Shown here piece after piece: positions 1 through 13,391 of a stretch of 64,000 bases of DNA. Position 1 is the first letter of the stretch, and each line of letters starts with the position of its first letter. Under the pieces are notes generated by a model. That model saw only the letters and a program-made list of their open reading frames with translations. It was not told the DNA's origin and did not search any database. The translations under genes and the position numbers were made by a program. This DNA comes from an uncultured Maribacter sp. (GTDB lineage: Bacteria; Bacteroidota; Bacteroidia; Flavobacteriales; Flavobacteriaceae), in NCBI RefSeq assembly GCF_947500985.1, contig NZ_CANMTX010000010.1:1-64000 (forward strand), read 5' to 3'.

Positions 1-562
1 TACAGTTGCCGTGTCACAATTTCCTTCCGCATCACATACCGTATACTCTATTACATCGGTTCCTTCAAAACCATCGTCCGGAGTATATGTAATCGTATCA
101 TCTGAAATATCATCAGGTGTACCACCATCATTAATTTCAACAGTTCCATTTGATGGATCGGTTACCGTTAACGTACCATCACTAGGAATACCAAAATCGT
201 TATCTAAAATATCTATATCAATTGGAGTATCTATTGGAGTAGATACAGTATCGTCCACAACATCTAGAGCTACCGGTTCCCCTACAGTAATTGTTACAGT
301 TGTCGTGTCACAATTTCCTTCCGCATCACATACCGTATACTCTATTACATCGGTTCCTTCAAAACCATCGTTCGGAGTATATGTAATCGTATCATCTGAA
401 ATATCATCAGGTGTACCACCATCATTAATTTCAACAGTTCCATTTGATGGATCGGTTACCGTTAACGTACCATCACTAGGAATACCAAAATCGTTATCTA
501 AAATATCTATATCAATTGGAGTATCTATTGGAGTAGATACAGTATCGTCTACAACATCTAAC
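1..562 (-). repeat. Near-identical tandem 294-bp (98 aa) Ig-like repeat units within the CDS
   Basis: Positions 1-268 align to 295-562 with about 3 substitutions seen by eye and constant offset 294. Confidence 0.9.
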
Positions 563-2775
563 TCTTCTATAGGAGTATTATCAGGATCTAAATAATCCGG
601 AGTACCATCATTATCCGTATCGTCATTTGTTGGATCACCATCGTTGTTCGCATCCTCGTCCGATGTATCCAAACCATCACCATCATCGTCCAAATCCCTA
701 TAGTTTACGTCCTCCGTACCATCGGTGTCAGGCAGATCGTTAGCAGGGTCGTTGATCTCATCGTTGACATCAAAACCGTCATTTACATCAGAACCTTCAT
801 AACCATCGTCAAGTCCATCACCATCGGTATCTATACCGGTAAAGGTCTGATCAGGGATTCCGTCAAAATTAAAATCGTTGCCCTCATTGTTATCGGCAAC
901 AGAATCGTTATCACTATCTAAATCAAGGTAATCTACATTATCGATTCCATCTGTATTGACAGGTGTTAGCCCATCCGGATATGCACTGTTAACTCCATCG
1001 TTAGATGCATACGTTGCGGCATCGTCCTCGTTAGGAGCTATATAGCCATCTGTAGTCTGTGCCTCTGCATTATCTGGAATTCCATCGTTATCACTATCAA
1101 TATCCAAATGGTTCGGTATTCCATCATCATCACTATCTAATGAATCAGTTAACGGATCGTTGTCGCCATCTAAATTAGGATCTTCAACACTGTCCAATAT
1201 ACCATCGTTGTCATCATCAAGATCTGCACTATCCGCTACTCCATCGCCATCAGTATCAGGACCAGTATTGGTGTCAGGATCTAAATAATCTGGAGTACCA
1301 TCATTATCACTATCGTCATTTGTTGGATCACCATCGTTGTTGGCATCCTCATCAGGTGTATCCACACCGTCACCGTCATCGTCCAAATCCCTGTAGTTTA
1401 CATCCTCAGTACCATCGGTATCAGGCAGATCATTAGCAGGGTCGTTGATCTCATCATTGACATCAAAACCGTCATTTACATCAGAACCTTCGTAACCATC
1501 GTCAAGTCCATCACCATCTGTATCTATACCGGTAAAGGTCTGATCAGGGATTCCGTCAAAATTAAAATCGTTGCCCTCATTGTTATCGGCAACAGAATCG
1601 TTATCACTATCTAAATCTCTATAATCGGGCTCAGCATCACCATCTGTATTAATCATATCAATACCTTGATTTCCAGAACCTTCATACGCATCGTCAAGAC
1701 CATCCTTATCACTATCCAATCCTGAAGGAGGCACATATCCATTAGTTAACTGACCTTCAATATTATCAGGAATACCATCATTATCAGAATCTATATCCCT
1801 ATAATCTGGTTTAGCATCACCATCTGTATTGTATTGAGGTTCAATACCCCCTTGACCGTAAACTTCATCTAAACCATCGCGTGTACTATCAATACCATCT
1901 GGTGCTAAATAACCAGCAGTAGATTGTGCTTCGTAATTATCTAAAATTCCATCATTATCAGAATCTATATCATGAAAATCAGGAATTCCATCACCGTCAG
2001 TATCTATAGGAGACAACCCAGCCTCATAAGAATCATCGATACCATTGTTATCATTATCACCAGTTGGTGGAATATACCCTTCAGAAGTTTGAGCCTCTAC
2101 CTTATCTTTAATACCGTCATTATCTGAATCAAAGTCTCTATAATCAGGATACTGATCACTATCGGAATTTATCGGTATAATACCAAAACCAAAACTACCT
2201 TCATAAGCATCATCTAAACCATTTTGGTTTACATCGATACCTAAAGGAGCCACATATTCTAAATAAGGTTGAGATTCAACATTATCTCTTATACCATCAA
2301 TATCAGAATCAAAATCTAAATAATCTACTATCGCAGCCCTATCAGAGTTAATAGGAATGATACCAAAACCATATGAGCCTTCGTAAGCGTCATCTAATCC
2401 ATTATTATTATCATCAATACCAGAAGGAGCGACATAACTAATAGTACGCTGACCTTCATAATTATCTAATATACCATCTCCGTCAGAATCAATATCTAAA
2501 TAATTCGGTATACCATCACCGTCCCTATCAGAAGGGTTCGTTAAGTAATCCCCATCACCATCTTCATTCTGATCTTCAACAGTATCTAAAATACCATCAT
2601 CATCTTTATCTATATCTTCTACCGATTGTTCAAAAAACAGAATTGATGTATTGACTTCTTTAGATTCAAATCCGAAAACTTGAATACCAAGAAGCAATAT
2701 CATTGAAAAAATAAATAGAAAAGAAAATCTGTCGGTATTAAAACCGTTAATTTTTATAAAAGAAATTTTACCCAT
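1..2775 (-). CDS. Large secreted thrombospondin type-3 (calcium-binding DxDxDG) repeat protein with C-terminal tandem Ig-like (Big_9 / tandem-95-like) repeats; truncated at window edge
   Basis: Reverse-complement frame with ATG at 2775 reads [42 protein letters not shown]... (signal/TM) then many (D)[17 protein letters not shown] motifs and two ~98 aa [24 protein letters not shown]...[27 protein letters not shown] units. Frame spot-checked near 1, 600, 1261 and 2775. Not in ORF track because it runs off the window. Confidence 0.88.
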   Translation of the reverse strand, partial: MGKISFIKINGFNTDRFSFLFIFSMILLLGIQVFGFESKEVNTSILFFEQSVEDIDKDDDGILDTVEDQNEDGDGDYLTNPSDRDGDGIPNYLDIDSDGDGILDNYEGQRTISYVAPSGIDDNNNGLDDAYEGSYGFGIIPINSDRAAIVDYLDFDSDIDGIRDNVESQPYLEYVAPLGIDVNQNGLDDAYEGSFGFGIIPINSDSDQYPDYRDFDSDNDGIKDKVEAQTSEGYIPPTGDNDNNGIDDSYEAGLSPIDTDGDGIPDFHDIDSDNDGILDNYEAQSTAGYLAPDGIDSTRDGLDEVYGQGGIEPQYNTDGDAKPDYRDIDSDNDGIPDNIEGQLTNGYVPPSGLDSDKDGLDDAYEGSGNQGIDMINTDGDAEPDYRDLDSDNDSVADNNEGNDFNFDGIPDQTFTGIDTDGDGLDDGYEGSDVNDGFDVNDEINDPANDLPDTDGTEDVNYRDLDDDGDGVDTPDEDANNDGDPTNDDSDNDGTPDYLDPDTNTGPDTDGDGVADSADLDDDNDGILDSVEDPNLDGDNDPLTDSLDSDDDGIPNHLDIDSDNDGIPDNAEAQTTDGYIAPNEDDAATYASNDGVNSAYPDGLTPVNTDGIDNVDYLDLDSDNDSVADNNEGNDFNFDGIPDQTFTGIDTDGDGLDDGYEGSDVNDGFDVNDEINDPANDLPDTDGTEDVNYRDLDDDGDGLDTSDEDANNDGDPTNDDTDNDGTPDYLDPDNTPIEELDVVDDTVSTPIDTPIDIDILDNDFGIPSDGTLTVTDPSNGTVEINDGGTPDDISDDTITYTPNDGFEGTDVIEYTVCDAEGNCDTTTVTITVGEPVALDVVDDTVSTPIDTPIDIDILDNDFGIPSDGTLTVTDPSNGTVEINDGGTPDDISDDTITYTPDDGFEGTDVIEYTVCDAEGNCDTATV
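581..1618 (-). repeat. Duplicated ~345-bp TSP3 segment (581-925 vs 1274-1618, offset 693 bp)
   Basis: Same offset at both ends (tcaggatctaaataatc... and ...agaatcgttatcactatctaaatc); 693 = 231 codons, in frame, few substitutions. Confidence 0.88.
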
Positions 2776-3130
2776 AAGTGTTAGTGTTTTACTAATCACC
2801 ATGGCATTACGCAGGATTTTTAAAATGTTCGTTATAAGAAAGTGGGGCTGTCTTATTTAACGATGCTAAGATATATTATAATTGAATCAACTCAAATTCT
2901 TTTTCGATTAACCAAGGAATTAAATGGGTAATCGACAGAAAAAGCAGGCTTTTTAATTAAGAATATTTAACATTTCAATTTTATTTACGATGAATTCTTA
3001 ATAAAAGATCATAGAATATTTAAAATAGTAACCTTTAAAAACCTAAAACCCAATTAATCAAATAGATATAAAAAATAATAATTTAAAATTATCATACCTA
3101 CAACCTAAATGTTAAGAATTGAATTTATAT

Positions 3131-3138
3131 TACTTTTG
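3131..3138 (+). promoter_or_regulatory. Putative Bacteroidota -7 element TACTTTTG upstream of prfC
   Basis: Matches TAnnTTTG ~15 nt before the likely ATG; no convincing -33 element. Confidence 0.35.
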
Positions 3139-3152
3139 CACAAATTTTGTAT

Positions 3153-4742
3153 ATGACCTTTAAGCAAGAAATAGAACGTAGAAGAACCTTCGGAATAATT
3201 TCTCACCCAGATGCGGGTAAAACTACATTGACTGAAAAATTATTACTTTTTGGTGGCGCAATACAAGAAGCAGGTGCTGTTAAGAATAATAAAATTAAAA
3301 AAACAGCTACTAGTGATTTCATGGAAATTGAAAGACAAAGAGGTATTTCAGTTGCCACTTCTGTTCTTGCATTTAACTACAAGGGTAAAAAAATCAATAT
3401 ACTTGATACGCCTGGTCACAAAGATTTCGCAGAAGATACTTTTAGAACCTTAACTGCCGTAGATAGTGTTATTGTTGTAATCGACGTTGCAAAAGGTGTT
3501 GAGGAACAAACAGTTAAATTGGTTGAAGTTTGTAGAATGCGTAAAATACCGATATTGGTGTTTATAAACAAAATGGATAGGGAAGGTCAAGATGCTTTTG
3601 ACCTACTTGACGAATTAGAACAGAAATTAGGTCTTTCTGTAACTCCGTTAAGTTTTCCTATAGGTATGGGATATGACTTTAAAGGTATCTACAATATTTT
3701 CGAAAAGAATATCAACTTATTTAGTGGAGATAATAAAAAGAACATTGAAGAGACTATAGCATTTGATGATGTTACCAATCCTGAGTTGGATAAAATTATA
3801 GGAAATAAGGCAGCAACTGAATTAAGAGAAAACCTAGAACTGGTTTGGGGTGTCTACCCTAGCTTTGATAAAGAGCTTTATTTAAAAGGAGAACAGCAAC
3901 CCGTATTTTTTGGTTCTGCATTAAATAATTTCGGAGTAAGAGAGCTTTTAGACTGCTTTATTCAAATTGCTCCTACTCCACGTTCAAAGAATGCCGAAGA
4001 ACGTCTTGTAGCAGCTAACGAAAAAGAAATGACAGGGTTTGTCTTTAAAATTCATGCTAATATGGATCCAAAGCACAGAGACCGTCTTGCATTTATAAAA
4101 ATCGTATCTGGTACTTTTGAACGTAACAAACCTTATTTACATGTAAGAAATGGTAAAAACTTAAAATTCTCTAGTCCGAATGCATTTTTTGCCGAAAAGA
4201 AAGAAATAGTTGATATCTCTTACCCAGGAGATATTGTAGGGCTGCATGATACTGGCAATTTTAAAATAGGAGATACATTAACTGAAGGAGAAAGTCTGCA
4301 CTACAAGGGTATACCTAGCTTCTCTCCTGAACACTTTAGATATATAAACAATGCTGACCCAATGAAGTCTAAACAACTTAATAAAGGTATTGATCAGTTA
4401 ATGGACGAAGGTGTTGCCCAATTGTTCACCTTAGAACTAAATGGAAGAAAAATAATCGGTACTGTAGGAGCTTTACAGTTTGAAGTGATACAATATAGGC
4501 TTGAGCATGAATATGGTGCAAAATGTAGCTACGAAAACTTTAACGTACACAAAGCCTGTTGGGTGGGTACTGAGAATAGAAAAACAGATGAATTCAAAGA
4601 ATTTGAACGAGTAAAGCAAAAATTCTTAGCGAAAGACAAAAAAGGACAATTGGTTTTTCTAGCAGACTCTCAATTTTCTTTGCAAATGACACAGCAGAAA
4701 TATCCATCAGTGAAATTTCATTTTACTTCTGAATTTGAATAA
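3153..4742 (+). CDS. prfC: Peptide chain release factor 3 (RF3)
   Basis: MTFKQEIERRRTFGIISHPDAGKTTLTEKLLLFGGAIQEAGAVK... translational GTPase. ORF track uses TTG at 3147; ATG at 3153 is the more likely start. Confidence 0.95.
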   Translation: MTFKQEIERRRTFGIISHPDAGKTTLTEKLLLFGGAIQEAGAVKNNKIKKTATSDFMEIERQRGISVATSVLAFNYKGKKINILDTPGHKDFAEDTFRTLTAVDSVIVVIDVAKGVEEQTVKLVEVCRMRKIPILVFINKMDREGQDAFDLLDELEQKLGLSVTPLSFPIGMGYDFKGIYNIFEKNINLFSGDNKKNIEETIAFDDVTNPELDKIIGNKAATELRENLELVWGVYPSFDKELYLKGEQQPVFFGSALNNFGVRELLDCFIQIAPTPRSKNAEERLVAANEKEMTGFVFKIHANMDPKHRDRLAFIKIVSGTFERNKPYLHVRNGKNLKFSSPNAFFAEKKEIVDISYPGDIVGLHDTGNFKIGDTLTEGESLHYKGIPSFSPEHFRYINNADPMKSKQLNKGIDQLMDEGVAQLFTLELNGRKIIGTVGALQFEVIQYRLEHEYGAKCSYENFNVHKACWVGTENRKTDEFKEFERVKQKFLAKDKKGQLVFLADSQFSLQMTQQKYPSVKFHFTSEFE

Positions 4743-4777
4743 AAAAAAGCCCAACTTTAAAAGTTGGGCTTTTTTTT
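4743..4777. terminator. Bidirectional Rho-independent terminator between convergent prfC and DUF3467 gene
   Basis: AAAAAGCCCAACTTTTAAAAGTTGGGCTTTTTTT perfect hairpin with A-run and T-run. Confidence 0.9.
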
Positions 4778-5090
4778 ATGCTTCACCGGTCGGACCAAAA
4801 TTCATTGGTATAGAAGGTTGTTCATAATCTTTTATAGTACCATTAGCTTTTTCAAACCGTTGTACATTATCATTCAATGCTTTTAAAAACTTTTTAGCAT
4901 GTTGCGGAGTAAGTATAATTCTACTCTTAACCTTTGCCTTTGGAGCTCCTGGCATCATACTTATGAAATCAACTACAAATTCAGATACTGAATGATTTAT
5001 TATGGCTAGGTTAGAATATATACCCTCTGCCATCTTCTCATCCAATTCAATATTAATTTGTTTTTGATTCGGATTCTTATTGTCACTCAT
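4776..5090 (-). CDS. DUF3467 family protein
   Basis: 104 aa: INIELDEKMAEGIYSNLAIINHSVSEFVVDFISMMPGAPKAKVKSRIILTPQHAKKFLKAL; typical DUF3467. Confidence 0.85.
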   Translation of the reverse strand: MSDNKNPNQKQINIELDEKMAEGIYSNLAIINHSVSEFVVDFISMMPGAPKAKVKSRIILTPQHAKKFLKALNDNVQRFEKANGTIKDYEQPSIPMNFGPTGEA

Positions 5091-5146
5091 ATTACAGTTT
5101 TATTAGAAAAATAACCCCCAAATAAAATTTGAGGGTTAATATAAAA

Positions 5147-8100
5147 TTAGAATCTTAATGCCTCTTTTCTGGCCATTATTTCATCATATTCTTCTTTGGA
5201 CCCAACGATAATACTATCGTAGTCTCTCATACCCGTACCAGCCGGAATCTTATGACCAACGATTACATTTTCCTTAAGACCTTCTAATGTATCAATCTTA
5301 CCACTTACAGCAGCTTCATTCAATACTTTAGTCGTTTCTTGGAACGATGCAGCAGAGATAAATGATTTCGTCTGTAACGATGCTCTAGTAATACCTTGTA
5401 GAATTGGAGTAGCAGTTGCTGAGACAGCATCTCTTGCTTCTACCAATGCCTTATCACCACGTCTCAATAAAGAATTTTCATCTCTCAACTCTCTTGGAGT
5501 TACAATTTGACCTGGTTTAAGGTTATCAGAATCACCCGCTTCCATTACTACTTTCTTACCAAATATTTCATCATTTTCCATAATGAAATCATCTTTATGA
5601 ATCAATTGATTCTCTAAGAAAATAGTATCACCCGGATCTTGAATTCTTACTTTACGCATCATCTGCCTAACAACTACTTCGAAGTGCTTATCATTAATCT
5701 TCACACCTTGAAGTCTATAAACTTCCTGTACTTCGTTTACCAAGTACTGTTGTACTGCAGAAGGACCTTTAATTGCTAAGATATCTTCTGGAGTAATTGA
5801 ACCATCTGACAATGGCATACCAGCTCTTACGTAATCATTCTCCTGAACTAAGATTTGATTAGAAAGTTTTACAAGATATTTCTTCACTTCACCTAATTTA
5901 GATTCAATGATGATTTCTCTGTTACCTCTCTTAATCTTACCAAAAGAAACAACACCGTCAATTTCAGATACAACTGCTGGGTTTGATGGATTTCTTGCTT
6001 CGAATAATTCAGTAACTCTTGGAAGACCACCCGTAATATCACCTGCTTTTGCAGATTTACGAGGAATTTTAACCAAAATCTTACCTTCTTTAATCTTATC
6101 ACCATCATCTACCATAATGTGCGAACCTACAGGTAGGTTATATGAACGTAATGTTTCACCTTTAGCATCTTGAATCAATAATGTTGGTATCAACTTCTTG
6201 TTTCTAGACTCAGAAATTACTTTCTCTTGGAAACCTGTTTGCTCATCAATTTCAACTTGGTAAGTTACACCTTGCTCAATATTCTCATAAGCTATCTTAC
6301 CCGGGAATTCTGAAACGATAACACCGTTATATGGATCCCAAGAACAAATAACATCACCTTTAGCAACCTTAGCTCCGTTTTCAATAAATAATTGAGAACC
6401 GTAAGGAATATTACTTGTACTTAAAGTAATACCTGTTTTAGCATCTACTACTTTTATTTCACTCGTTCTAGAGATTACAATTTCAGCAGGTTTACCGTCT
6501 GAACCTTCTCCTGTTACTGTTCGTAAATCTTCAATCTCAGCAACACCAGAGAATCTTACTTCTAGTTTATTATCTTCAGAAATGTTACCTGCAATACCAC
6601 CTACGTGGAATGTTCTAAGTGTAAGCTGTGTACCTGGCTCCCCAATTGATTGAGCAGCAACAACACCAACAGCTTCACCTCTTTGAACCATCTTATTAGT
6701 AGAAAGGTTTCTACCATAACATTTAGCACAAATTCCTTTATCCGCCTCACATGTAAGTGCCGAGCGAACTTCGATTTTCTCAACCGGAGAAGCTTCAACT
6801 CTTTTCACATCAGCTTCCATAATTTGCTGACCAGCCTGAAGAATTAACTCTTCAGTCATTGGGTTATAAACATCATGCAATGAAACACGACCTAAAATTC
6901 TTTCACCTAAAGTTTCAACGATCTCTTCATTCTTCTTAAGCGCCTGAACTTCTACACCTCTTAATGTTTCACAATCTTCAGTGTTAATAATAACATCTTG
7001 AGAAACATCAACTAGTCTTCTAGTTAAATAACCTGCATCTGCAGTTTTCAAAGCGGTATCAGCAAGACCCTTACGAGCACCGTGAGTAGAAATAAAGTAT
7101 TCCAGAATTGAAAGACCTTCCTTAAAGTTAGAAAGAATCGGGTTTTCAATAATTTCACCACCACCGGCAGTAGATTTTTTAGGCTTAGCCATCAAACCAC
7201 GCATACCTGTTAACTGACGAATTTGCTCCTTAGAACCCCTTGCACCAGAATCAAGCATCATATATACCGAGTTGAAACCTTGCTGATCCTCACGGATACG
7301 CTTCATAGCCAACTCTGTTAACTGAGCGTTAGTAGATGTCCAAACATCAATAACTTGATTATATCTCTCGTTGTTGGTTATAAGACCCATGTTATAATTG
7401 GCCATAATACCGTCAACTTGAACATTGGCTTCACCAATCATGTCCATTTTTTCAGCAGGAATAATAATATCCCCCAAACTAAAGGACAATCCACCTTTAA
7501 AAGCGAATTCATAACCCATAGTCTTAATCTTATCCAAGAACGCGGCTGTAACTGGTACACTTGTTACAGCTAAAATATCTCCAATAATATTTCTTAAGGC
7601 TTTCTTATTAAGAACTTGGTTAATATAACCTGCCGCTTCTGGCACGTGATTATTAAATAATACACGACCTACAGTTGTAGGTATGATTTTATAAACCAAC
7701 TCACCTTCTTCATTGAAATCTTTTGCTCTAACTTTTATTCCAGCATTCAGGTTAACCATGCCTTCATTGAAAGCAATCTCTACCTCTTCTGCTGAATAAA
7801 AAGTTAAACCTTCACCAATAATTGGAACTTCTGGTGTTGATTTACGCTCTTTGGTCATATAATATAGACCCAAGACCATATCCTGTGATGGAACCGTAAT
7901 TGGTGAACCGTTCGCAGGGTTTAATATGTTTTGAGAAGCAAGCATTAATAATTGCGCTTCTAAAATTGCCTCTGGTCCTAATGGTAAATGAACCGCCATT
8001 TGATCCCCATCAAAATCCGCATTAAATGCAGTACATGCTAATGGGTGAAGACGAATCGCTTTACCTTCTATTAATTTAGGTTGGAATGCTTGAATACCTA

Positions 8101-9445
8101 AACGGTGTAATGTAGGAGCCCTGTTTAATAATACTGGGTGACCTTTCAATACATTCTCTAAAATATCCCAAACTACAGGTTCTTTTTTATCTATAATTTT
8201 CTTAGCGGACTTCACTGTTTTTACAATACCTCTTTCTATCAACTTTCTGATAACAAAAGGTTTGTACAATTCAGCTGCCATATCTTTTGGAAGACCACAT
8301 TCGAACAAGTTCAATTCTGGTCCAACAACGATTACCGAACGTGCAGAATAATCAACACGCTTACCAAGTAAGTTTTGACGGAAACGACCTTGCTTACCTT
8401 TTAATGAATCTGAAAGTGACTTTAATGGTCTATTAGATTCAGTTTTTACAGCAGATGCCTTTCTTGTGTTATCAAACAAAGAATCAACAGCTTCCTGAAG
8501 CATACGTTTTTCATTACGCAAAATCACCTCTGGTGCTTTTATCTCTACTAATCTTTTAAGACGGTTATTACGAATAATTACCCTTCTATAAAGATCATTT
8601 AAATCTGAAGTCGCAAAACGACCACCATCTAATGGAACTAATGGACGCAATTCTGGTGGTATAACCGGAATTACTTTCATAATCATCCACTCTGGCTCGT
8701 TTTCTCTATTCTCTTGAGATTCTCTTAATGCCTCTACAACCTGTAAACGTTTTAAAGCTTCAGTTTTACGTTGCTTAGAAGTTTCTGTATTTGCCTTATG
8801 TCTTAACTCGAAAGAAAGTTCTTTAAGATCTATTCTACCCAATAAATCAATTAAACACTCTGCTCCCATTTTAGCTATGAACTTGTTAGGGTCAGAATCT
8901 TCTAAATATTGATTTTCTTGAGGAATAGTATCTATTATATTTAAATACTCTTCTTCTGTTAAGAAATCCATTTTTTGAATTTCTTCACCTTCAGGACCTT
9001 TAGCAATACCTGGTTGAATTACTACATAACGCTCGTAGTAAATAATCATATCCAATTTCTTGGATGGCAAACCTAATAAGTACCCTATTTTGTTAGGCAA
9101 AGAACGGAAATACCAAATATGAGCAACTGGCACTACCAAGTTAATATGACCTACACGGTCTCTACGTACTTTTTTCTCAGTAACCTCTACACCACAACGG
9201 TCACATACGATACCACGGTAACGTATACGCTTATATTTACCACAAGCACACTCGTAATCCTTTACAGGACCGAAAATACGCTCACAGAACAAACCATCGC
9301 GTTCTGGTTTATGAGTTCTATAGTTAATTGTTTCAGGCTTTAAAACTTCACCTCTAGACTCTGCCAAAATAGATTCTGGCGAAGCTAATCCTATTGAAAT
9401 TTTATCAAACCTTTTTACTGGGTTATTATCTTTTATTCTAGCCAT
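5147..9445 (-). CDS. rpoC: DNA-directed RNA polymerase subunit beta'
   Basis: 1432 aa with [15 protein letters not shown] catalytic motif and zinc-finger motifs. Confidence 0.99.
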   Translation of the reverse strand: MARIKDNNPVKRFDKISIGLASPESILAESRGEVLKPETINYRTHKPERDGLFCERIFGPVKDYECACGKYKRIRYRGIVCDRCGVEVTEKKVRRDRVGHINLVVPVAHIWYFRSLPNKIGYLLGLPSKKLDMIIYYERYVVIQPGIAKGPEGEEIQKMDFLTEEEYLNIIDTIPQENQYLEDSDPNKFIAKMGAECLIDLLGRIDLKELSFELRHKANTETSKQRKTEALKRLQVVEALRESQENRENEPEWMIMKVIPVIPPELRPLVPLDGGRFATSDLNDLYRRVIIRNNRLKRLVEIKAPEVILRNEKRMLQEAVDSLFDNTRKASAVKTESNRPLKSLSDSLKGKQGRFRQNLLGKRVDYSARSVIVVGPELNLFECGLPKDMAAELYKPFVIRKLIERGIVKTVKSAKKIIDKKEPVVWDILENVLKGHPVLLNRAPTLHRLGIQAFQPKLIEGKAIRLHPLACTAFNADFDGDQMAVHLPLGPEAILEAQLLMLASQNILNPANGSPITVPSQDMVLGLYYMTKERKSTPEVPIIGEGLTFYSAEEVEIAFNEGMVNLNAGIKVRAKDFNEEGELVYKIIPTTVGRVLFNNHVPEAAGYINQVLNKKALRNIIGDILAVTSVPVTAAFLDKIKTMGYEFAFKGGLSFSLGDIIIPAEKMDMIGEANVQVDGIMANYNMGLITNNERYNQVIDVWTSTNAQLTELAMKRIREDQQGFNSVYMMLDSGARGSKEQIRQLTGMRGLMAKPKKSTAGGGEIIENPILSNFKEGLSILEYFISTHGARKGLADTALKTADAGYLTRRLVDVSQDVIINTEDCETLRGVEVQALKKNEEIVETLGERILGRVSLHDVYNPMTEELILQAGQQIMEADVKRVEASPVEKIEVRSALTCEADKGICAKCYGRNLSTNKMVQRGEAVGVVAAQSIGEPGTQLTLRTFHVGGIAGNISEDNKLEVRFSGVAEIEDLRTVTGEGSDGKPAEIVISRTSEIKVVDAKTGITLSTSNIPYGSQLFIENGAKVAKGDVICSWDPYNGVIVSEFPGKIAYENIEQGVTYQVEIDEQTGFQEKVISESRNKKLIPTLLIQDAKGETLRSYNLPVGSHIMVDDGDKIKEGKILVKIPRKSAKAGDITGGLPRVTELFEARNPSNPAVVSEIDGVVSFGKIKRGNREIIIESKLGEVKKYLVKLSNQILVQENDYVRAGMPLSDGSITPEDILAIKGPSAVQQYLVNEVQEVYRLQGVKINDKHFEVVVRQMMRKVRIQDPGDTIFLENQLIHKDDFIMENDEIFGKKVVMEAGDSDNLKPGQIVTPRELRDENSLLRRGDKALVEARDAVSATATPILQGITRASLQTKSFISAASFQETTKVLNEAAVSGKIDTLEGLKENVIVGHKIPAGTGMRDYDSIIVGSKEEYDEIMARKEALRF

Positions 9446-9507
9446 AATAGCGTGCTGATAATGTTTTAATTTGTTTTACTTAATAGTCTTCAATATAAAA
9501 TATTGAA

Positions 9508-12500
9508 CTATTCCTCAAGTCTAATATCCAAACCTAATCCCTTAAGTTCGTGCATTAAAACGTTGAAAGATTCTGGTAAACCAGGCTCAGGCATAGTTTC
9601 TCCTTTAACGATAGATTCATAGGTTTTTGCTCTTCCGATAACATCATCAGATTTAACCGTTAAAATCTCACGTAAAGTTGCCGATGCACCATATGCTTCA
9701 AGTGCCCATACTTCCATCTCTCCAAAACGCTGACCACCAAATTGAGCTTTACCACCCAATGGTTGTTGTGTAATTAATGAGTATGGTCCTATAGAACGTG
9801 CATGCATCTTATCATCTACCATGTGTCCAAGTTTCAACATATAGATCACACCTACTGTTGCAGGTTGATCAAAACGTTGTCCAGTACCACCATCATATAA
9901 GTATGTATGTCCAAATCTTGGAATACCCGCTTCGTCTGTGTAAGCATTAATCTGATCTAATGTAGCACCATCAAAAATTGGAGTTGCATACTTTCTACCA
10001 AGCTTAAGACCTGCCCAACCTAATACGGTTTCGTAAATTTGACCAATGTTCATACGAGAAGGTACACCCAGTGGATTAAGAACGATATCAACAGGAGTTC
10101 CATCTTCCAAAAACGGCATATCTTCATGACGCACTATTCTAGATACAATACCTTTGTTACCGTGTCTACCTGCCATCTTATCACCAACCTTAAGCTTACG
10201 CTTTTTAGCAATATAGACTTTAGCCAACTTCATAATACCAGCTGGCAACTCATCACCAACAGATATTGTAAACTTATCTCTTCTCAAGTTACCTTGTAAA
10301 TCGTTAAGTTTAATTTTATAGTTATGAAGTAAATCTGCTACTAATGAATTAGTCTCGTTATCTGTAGTCCAGCTTCCACCAACTAAGTGAGCGAAATCAT
10401 CAACAGAATTTAACATTTTCATTGTATACTTCTTACCCTTAGGTAATACTTCTTCACCTAAATCATTAAGAACACCTTGAGAAGTTTTGCCATTAACTAT
10501 GGTAAATAATTTCTCAACAAGAACATCTTTCAATTCTTGGAATTTTACTTCGTATTCTAATTCTAATTTAGAAAGCTCTTCTTTATCTTCTGAACGTTTT
10601 CTCTTATCTTTTACTGATCTAGAGAATAATTTCTTATCAATAACAACACCTCTTAAAGAAGGTGAAGCTTTTAAAGAAGCATCCTTTACATCGCCAGCTT
10701 TGTCACCAAAAATAGCACGTAATAATTTTTCTTCAGGAGTTGGATCCGATTCCCCTTTTGGAGTAATCTTACCTATTAGAATATCACCAGGCTTAACCTC
10801 TGCACCAATTCTAATCATACCATTTTCATCAAGGTCTTTTGTAGCCTCTTCAGAAACGTTTGGTATATCATGTGTAAGCTCTTCAGCTCCTAATTTAGTA
10901 TCTCTAACATCTAAAGAATATTCATCAACATGTATAGATGTAAATATATCTTCACGAACAACTTTTTCAGAAATTACAATTGCATCCTCAAAGTTATACC
11001 CTTTCCAAGGCATAAAAGCTACTACTAAGTTTCTACCTAATGCCAACTCTCCTTTTTCGGTTGCATAACCTTCACAAAGAACTTGTCCTTTCTTAACTCT
11101 ATCTCCTTTTTGTACAATAGGTTTTAGGTTAATGTTCGTACCTTGGTTAGTTTTTCTAAACTTAACTAAGAAATACGTTTTACTATCTTCTTCAAAGCTG
11201 ATCAATCTTTCGTTATCAGTTCTATCATATTTGATAGTAACTTTCTGAGCATCTACATACTCTATAACTCCATCACCTTCTGCATTGATCAATACTCTAG
11301 AATCTGAAGCAACTTGGCGCTCTAAACCTGTACCAACAATCGGTGATTGTGGCTTCAATAAAGGAACTGCCTGACGCATCATGTTTGATCCCATCAAAGC
11401 CCTGTTGGCATCATCATGTTCCAAGAAAGGAATTAAAGATGCAGAAATAGATGCAATTTGATTAGGAGCAACATCGGTATATTGAATTTCTGATGGATCT
11501 ACAACAGGGAAATCACCTTCTTCTCTAGCAATAACCTTTTCAGCATCAATAGTACCATCTTCCTTCATAGGAATGTTTGCTTGCGCAATCTTCATTCCTT
11601 CTTCTTCTTCTGCACTTAAATAAGTAAAGTTCTTATAATCAACAACAGAATCAGTAACTTTTCTATAAGGTGTCTCTAAGAAGCCCATTGGGTTTACTTT
11701 CGCAAACACAGACAATGAAGATATCAAACCAATGTTTGGACCTTCAGGAGTTTCAATAGGACATAAACGACCGTAATGTGTATAGTGAACATCACGTACT
11801 TCGAAACCAGCACGCTCTCTAGATAAACCACCTGGACCTAATGCCGATAGCCTTCTCTTGTGCGTAATCTCTGCTAATGGATTCGTTTGATCCATAAACT
11901 GAGATAACTGATTCGTACCAAAGAAAGAATTAATAACAGAAGACAACGTCTTCGCATTAATCAAATCTATAGGTGTAAATACTTCGTTATCACGAACGTT
12001 CATACGCTCACGAATTGTTCTTGCCATACGTGCAAGACCAACACCAAACTGAGAAGATAATTGTTCACCTACAGTTCTAACACGACGGTTAGATAAGTGG
12101 TCAATATCATCAATCTCTGCTTTTGAGTTAATTAATTCAATTAAATATTTTATTATAGTAATGATATCAATTTTAGTCAAGACTTGCTTGTCCATACCAA
12201 TATCCAACTGTAATTTCTTATTCATTCTATAACGACCAACTTCACCTAAGTTGTAACGTTGATCAGAAAAGAATAATTTATCAATAATACCACGTGCTGT
12301 TTCCTCATCTGGCGGCTCAGCATTACGTAATTGACGATAGATATGTTCAACGGCTTCTTTTTCAGAGTTCGTTGGATCTTTTTGTAATGTATTATGAATA
12401 ATTGCGTAATCCGATTGCGCATTATTTTCTTTATGTAAAAGAACAGTCTTTACATCTGCATCTATAATCTCAGCAATATGTTCTTTCTCTAAAATAGTAT

Positions 12501-13317
12501 CACGATCTAGAACAATTTCATTACGCTCAATAGATACTACTTCACCAGTATCCTCATCAACGAAATCTTCATGCCATGTATTCAAGACTCTAGCCGCTAA
12601 TTTACGACCAAGTACTTTTTTAAGTCCGGCATTAGAAACCTTTACTTCTTCCGATAGGTCGAAAATCTCTAATATATCTTTATCACGTTCAAAGCCAATA
12701 GCTCTAAACAATGTAGTAACCGGTAATTTTTTCTTTCTATCGATATAAGCATACATAACTCCATTAATATCGGTAGCAAACTCTATCCAAGAACCTTTAA
12801 AAGGTATTACTCTTGCAGAATATAATTTTGTTCCATTTGCATGGAAAGACTGTCCAAAGAATACACCAGGAGAACGGTGTAACTGAGAAACAACAACCCT
12901 TTCTGCACCATTGATAACGAATGTACCACTTGGTGTCATATAAGGAATCGTACCTAAATACACATCTTGTACAATTGTTTCGAAATCCTCATGCTCAGGA
13001 TCCGTACAATATAATTTTAAACGTGCTTTTAAAGGAACGCTGTAAGTAAGACCACGTTCGATACATTCTTGAATAGAATATCTTGGTGGATCTATGAAAT
13101 AATCTAAAAATTCCAATACAAACTGATTTCTAGTATCAGTGATTGGAAAGTTTTCCATGAAGGTGTTATAAAGACCTTCATTACCTCTTTCATCTGATTT
13201 AGTCTCTAGTTGAAAAAAGTCTTGGAAAGATTTAATCTGAATATCTAAGAAATCCGGGTAATCCGGTGTGTTTCTTGCGGAAGCGAAGCTTATTCTTTCA
13301 GTATTATTTGTGAACAT
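9508..13317 (-). CDS. rpoB: DNA-directed RNA polymerase subunit beta
   Basis: 1269 aa, includes [42 protein letters not shown]. Confidence 0.99.
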   Translation of the reverse strand: MFTNNTERISFASARNTPDYPDFLDIQIKSFQDFFQLETKSDERGNEGLYNTFMENFPITDTRNQFVLEFLDYFIDPPRYSIQECIERGLTYSVPLKARLKLYCTDPEHEDFETIVQDVYLGTIPYMTPSGTFVINGAERVVVSQLHRSPGVFFGQSFHANGTKLYSARVIPFKGSWIEFATDINGVMYAYIDRKKKLPVTTLFRAIGFERDKDILEIFDLSEEVKVSNAGLKKVLGRKLAARVLNTWHEDFVDEDTGEVVSIERNEIVLDRDTILEKEHIAEIIDADVKTVLLHKENNAQSDYAIIHNTLQKDPTNSEKEAVEHIYRQLRNAEPPDEETARGIIDKLFFSDQRYNLGEVGRYRMNKKLQLDIGMDKQVLTKIDIITIIKYLIELINSKAEIDDIDHLSNRRVRTVGEQLSSQFGVGLARMARTIRERMNVRDNEVFTPIDLINAKTLSSVINSFFGTNQLSQFMDQTNPLAEITHKRRLSALGPGGLSRERAGFEVRDVHYTHYGRLCPIETPEGPNIGLISSLSVFAKVNPMGFLETPYRKVTDSVVDYKNFTYLSAEEEEGMKIAQANIPMKEDGTIDAEKVIAREEGDFPVVDPSEIQYTDVAPNQIASISASLIPFLEHDDANRALMGSNMMRQAVPLLKPQSPIVGTGLERQVASDSRVLINAEGDGVIEYVDAQKVTIKYDRTDNERLISFEEDSKTYFLVKFRKTNQGTNINLKPIVQKGDRVKKGQVLCEGYATEKGELALGRNLVVAFMPWKGYNFEDAIVISEKVVREDIFTSIHVDEYSLDVRDTKLGAEELTHDIPNVSEEATKDLDENGMIRIGAEVKPGDILIGKITPKGESDPTPEEKLLRAIFGDKAGDVKDASLKASPSLRGVVIDKKLFSRSVKDKRKRSEDKEELSKLELEYEVKFQELKDVLVEKLFTIVNGKTSQGVLNDLGEEVLPKGKKYTMKMLNSVDDFAHLVGGSWTTDNETNSLVADLLHNYKIKLNDLQGNLRRDKFTISVGDELPAGIMKLAKVYIAKKRKLKVGDKMAGRHGNKGIVSRIVRHEDMPFLEDGTPVDIVLNPLGVPSRMNIGQIYETVLGWAGLKLGRKYATPIFDGATLDQINAYTDEAGIPRFGHTYLYDGGTGQRFDQPATVGVIYMLKLGHMVDDKMHARSIGPYSLITQQPLGGKAQFGGQRFGEMEVWALEAYGASATLREILTVKSDDVIGRAKTYESIVKGETMPEPGLPESFNVLMHELKGLGLDIRLEE

Positions 13318-13391
13318 CTACGGACAGTGTTTTGATCGTGAGTACTAAATGAGTAGTATACCTCTTAATATACCTAATTCTATAAAATGGC

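Noticed and set aside
11-595. + strand 194-aa repetitive ORF in the supplied track
   Set aside because: Exact antisense of the Ig-like/TSP3 protein; the minus frame gives recognisable domains.
5907-11068. Several + strand ORFs antisense to rpoC/rpoB (5907-6173, 6650-6847, 7355-7573, 9119-9343, 10039-10299, 10487-11068)
   Set aside because: Overlap strongly supported core genes; low-complexity S/T-rich translations typical of antisense frames.
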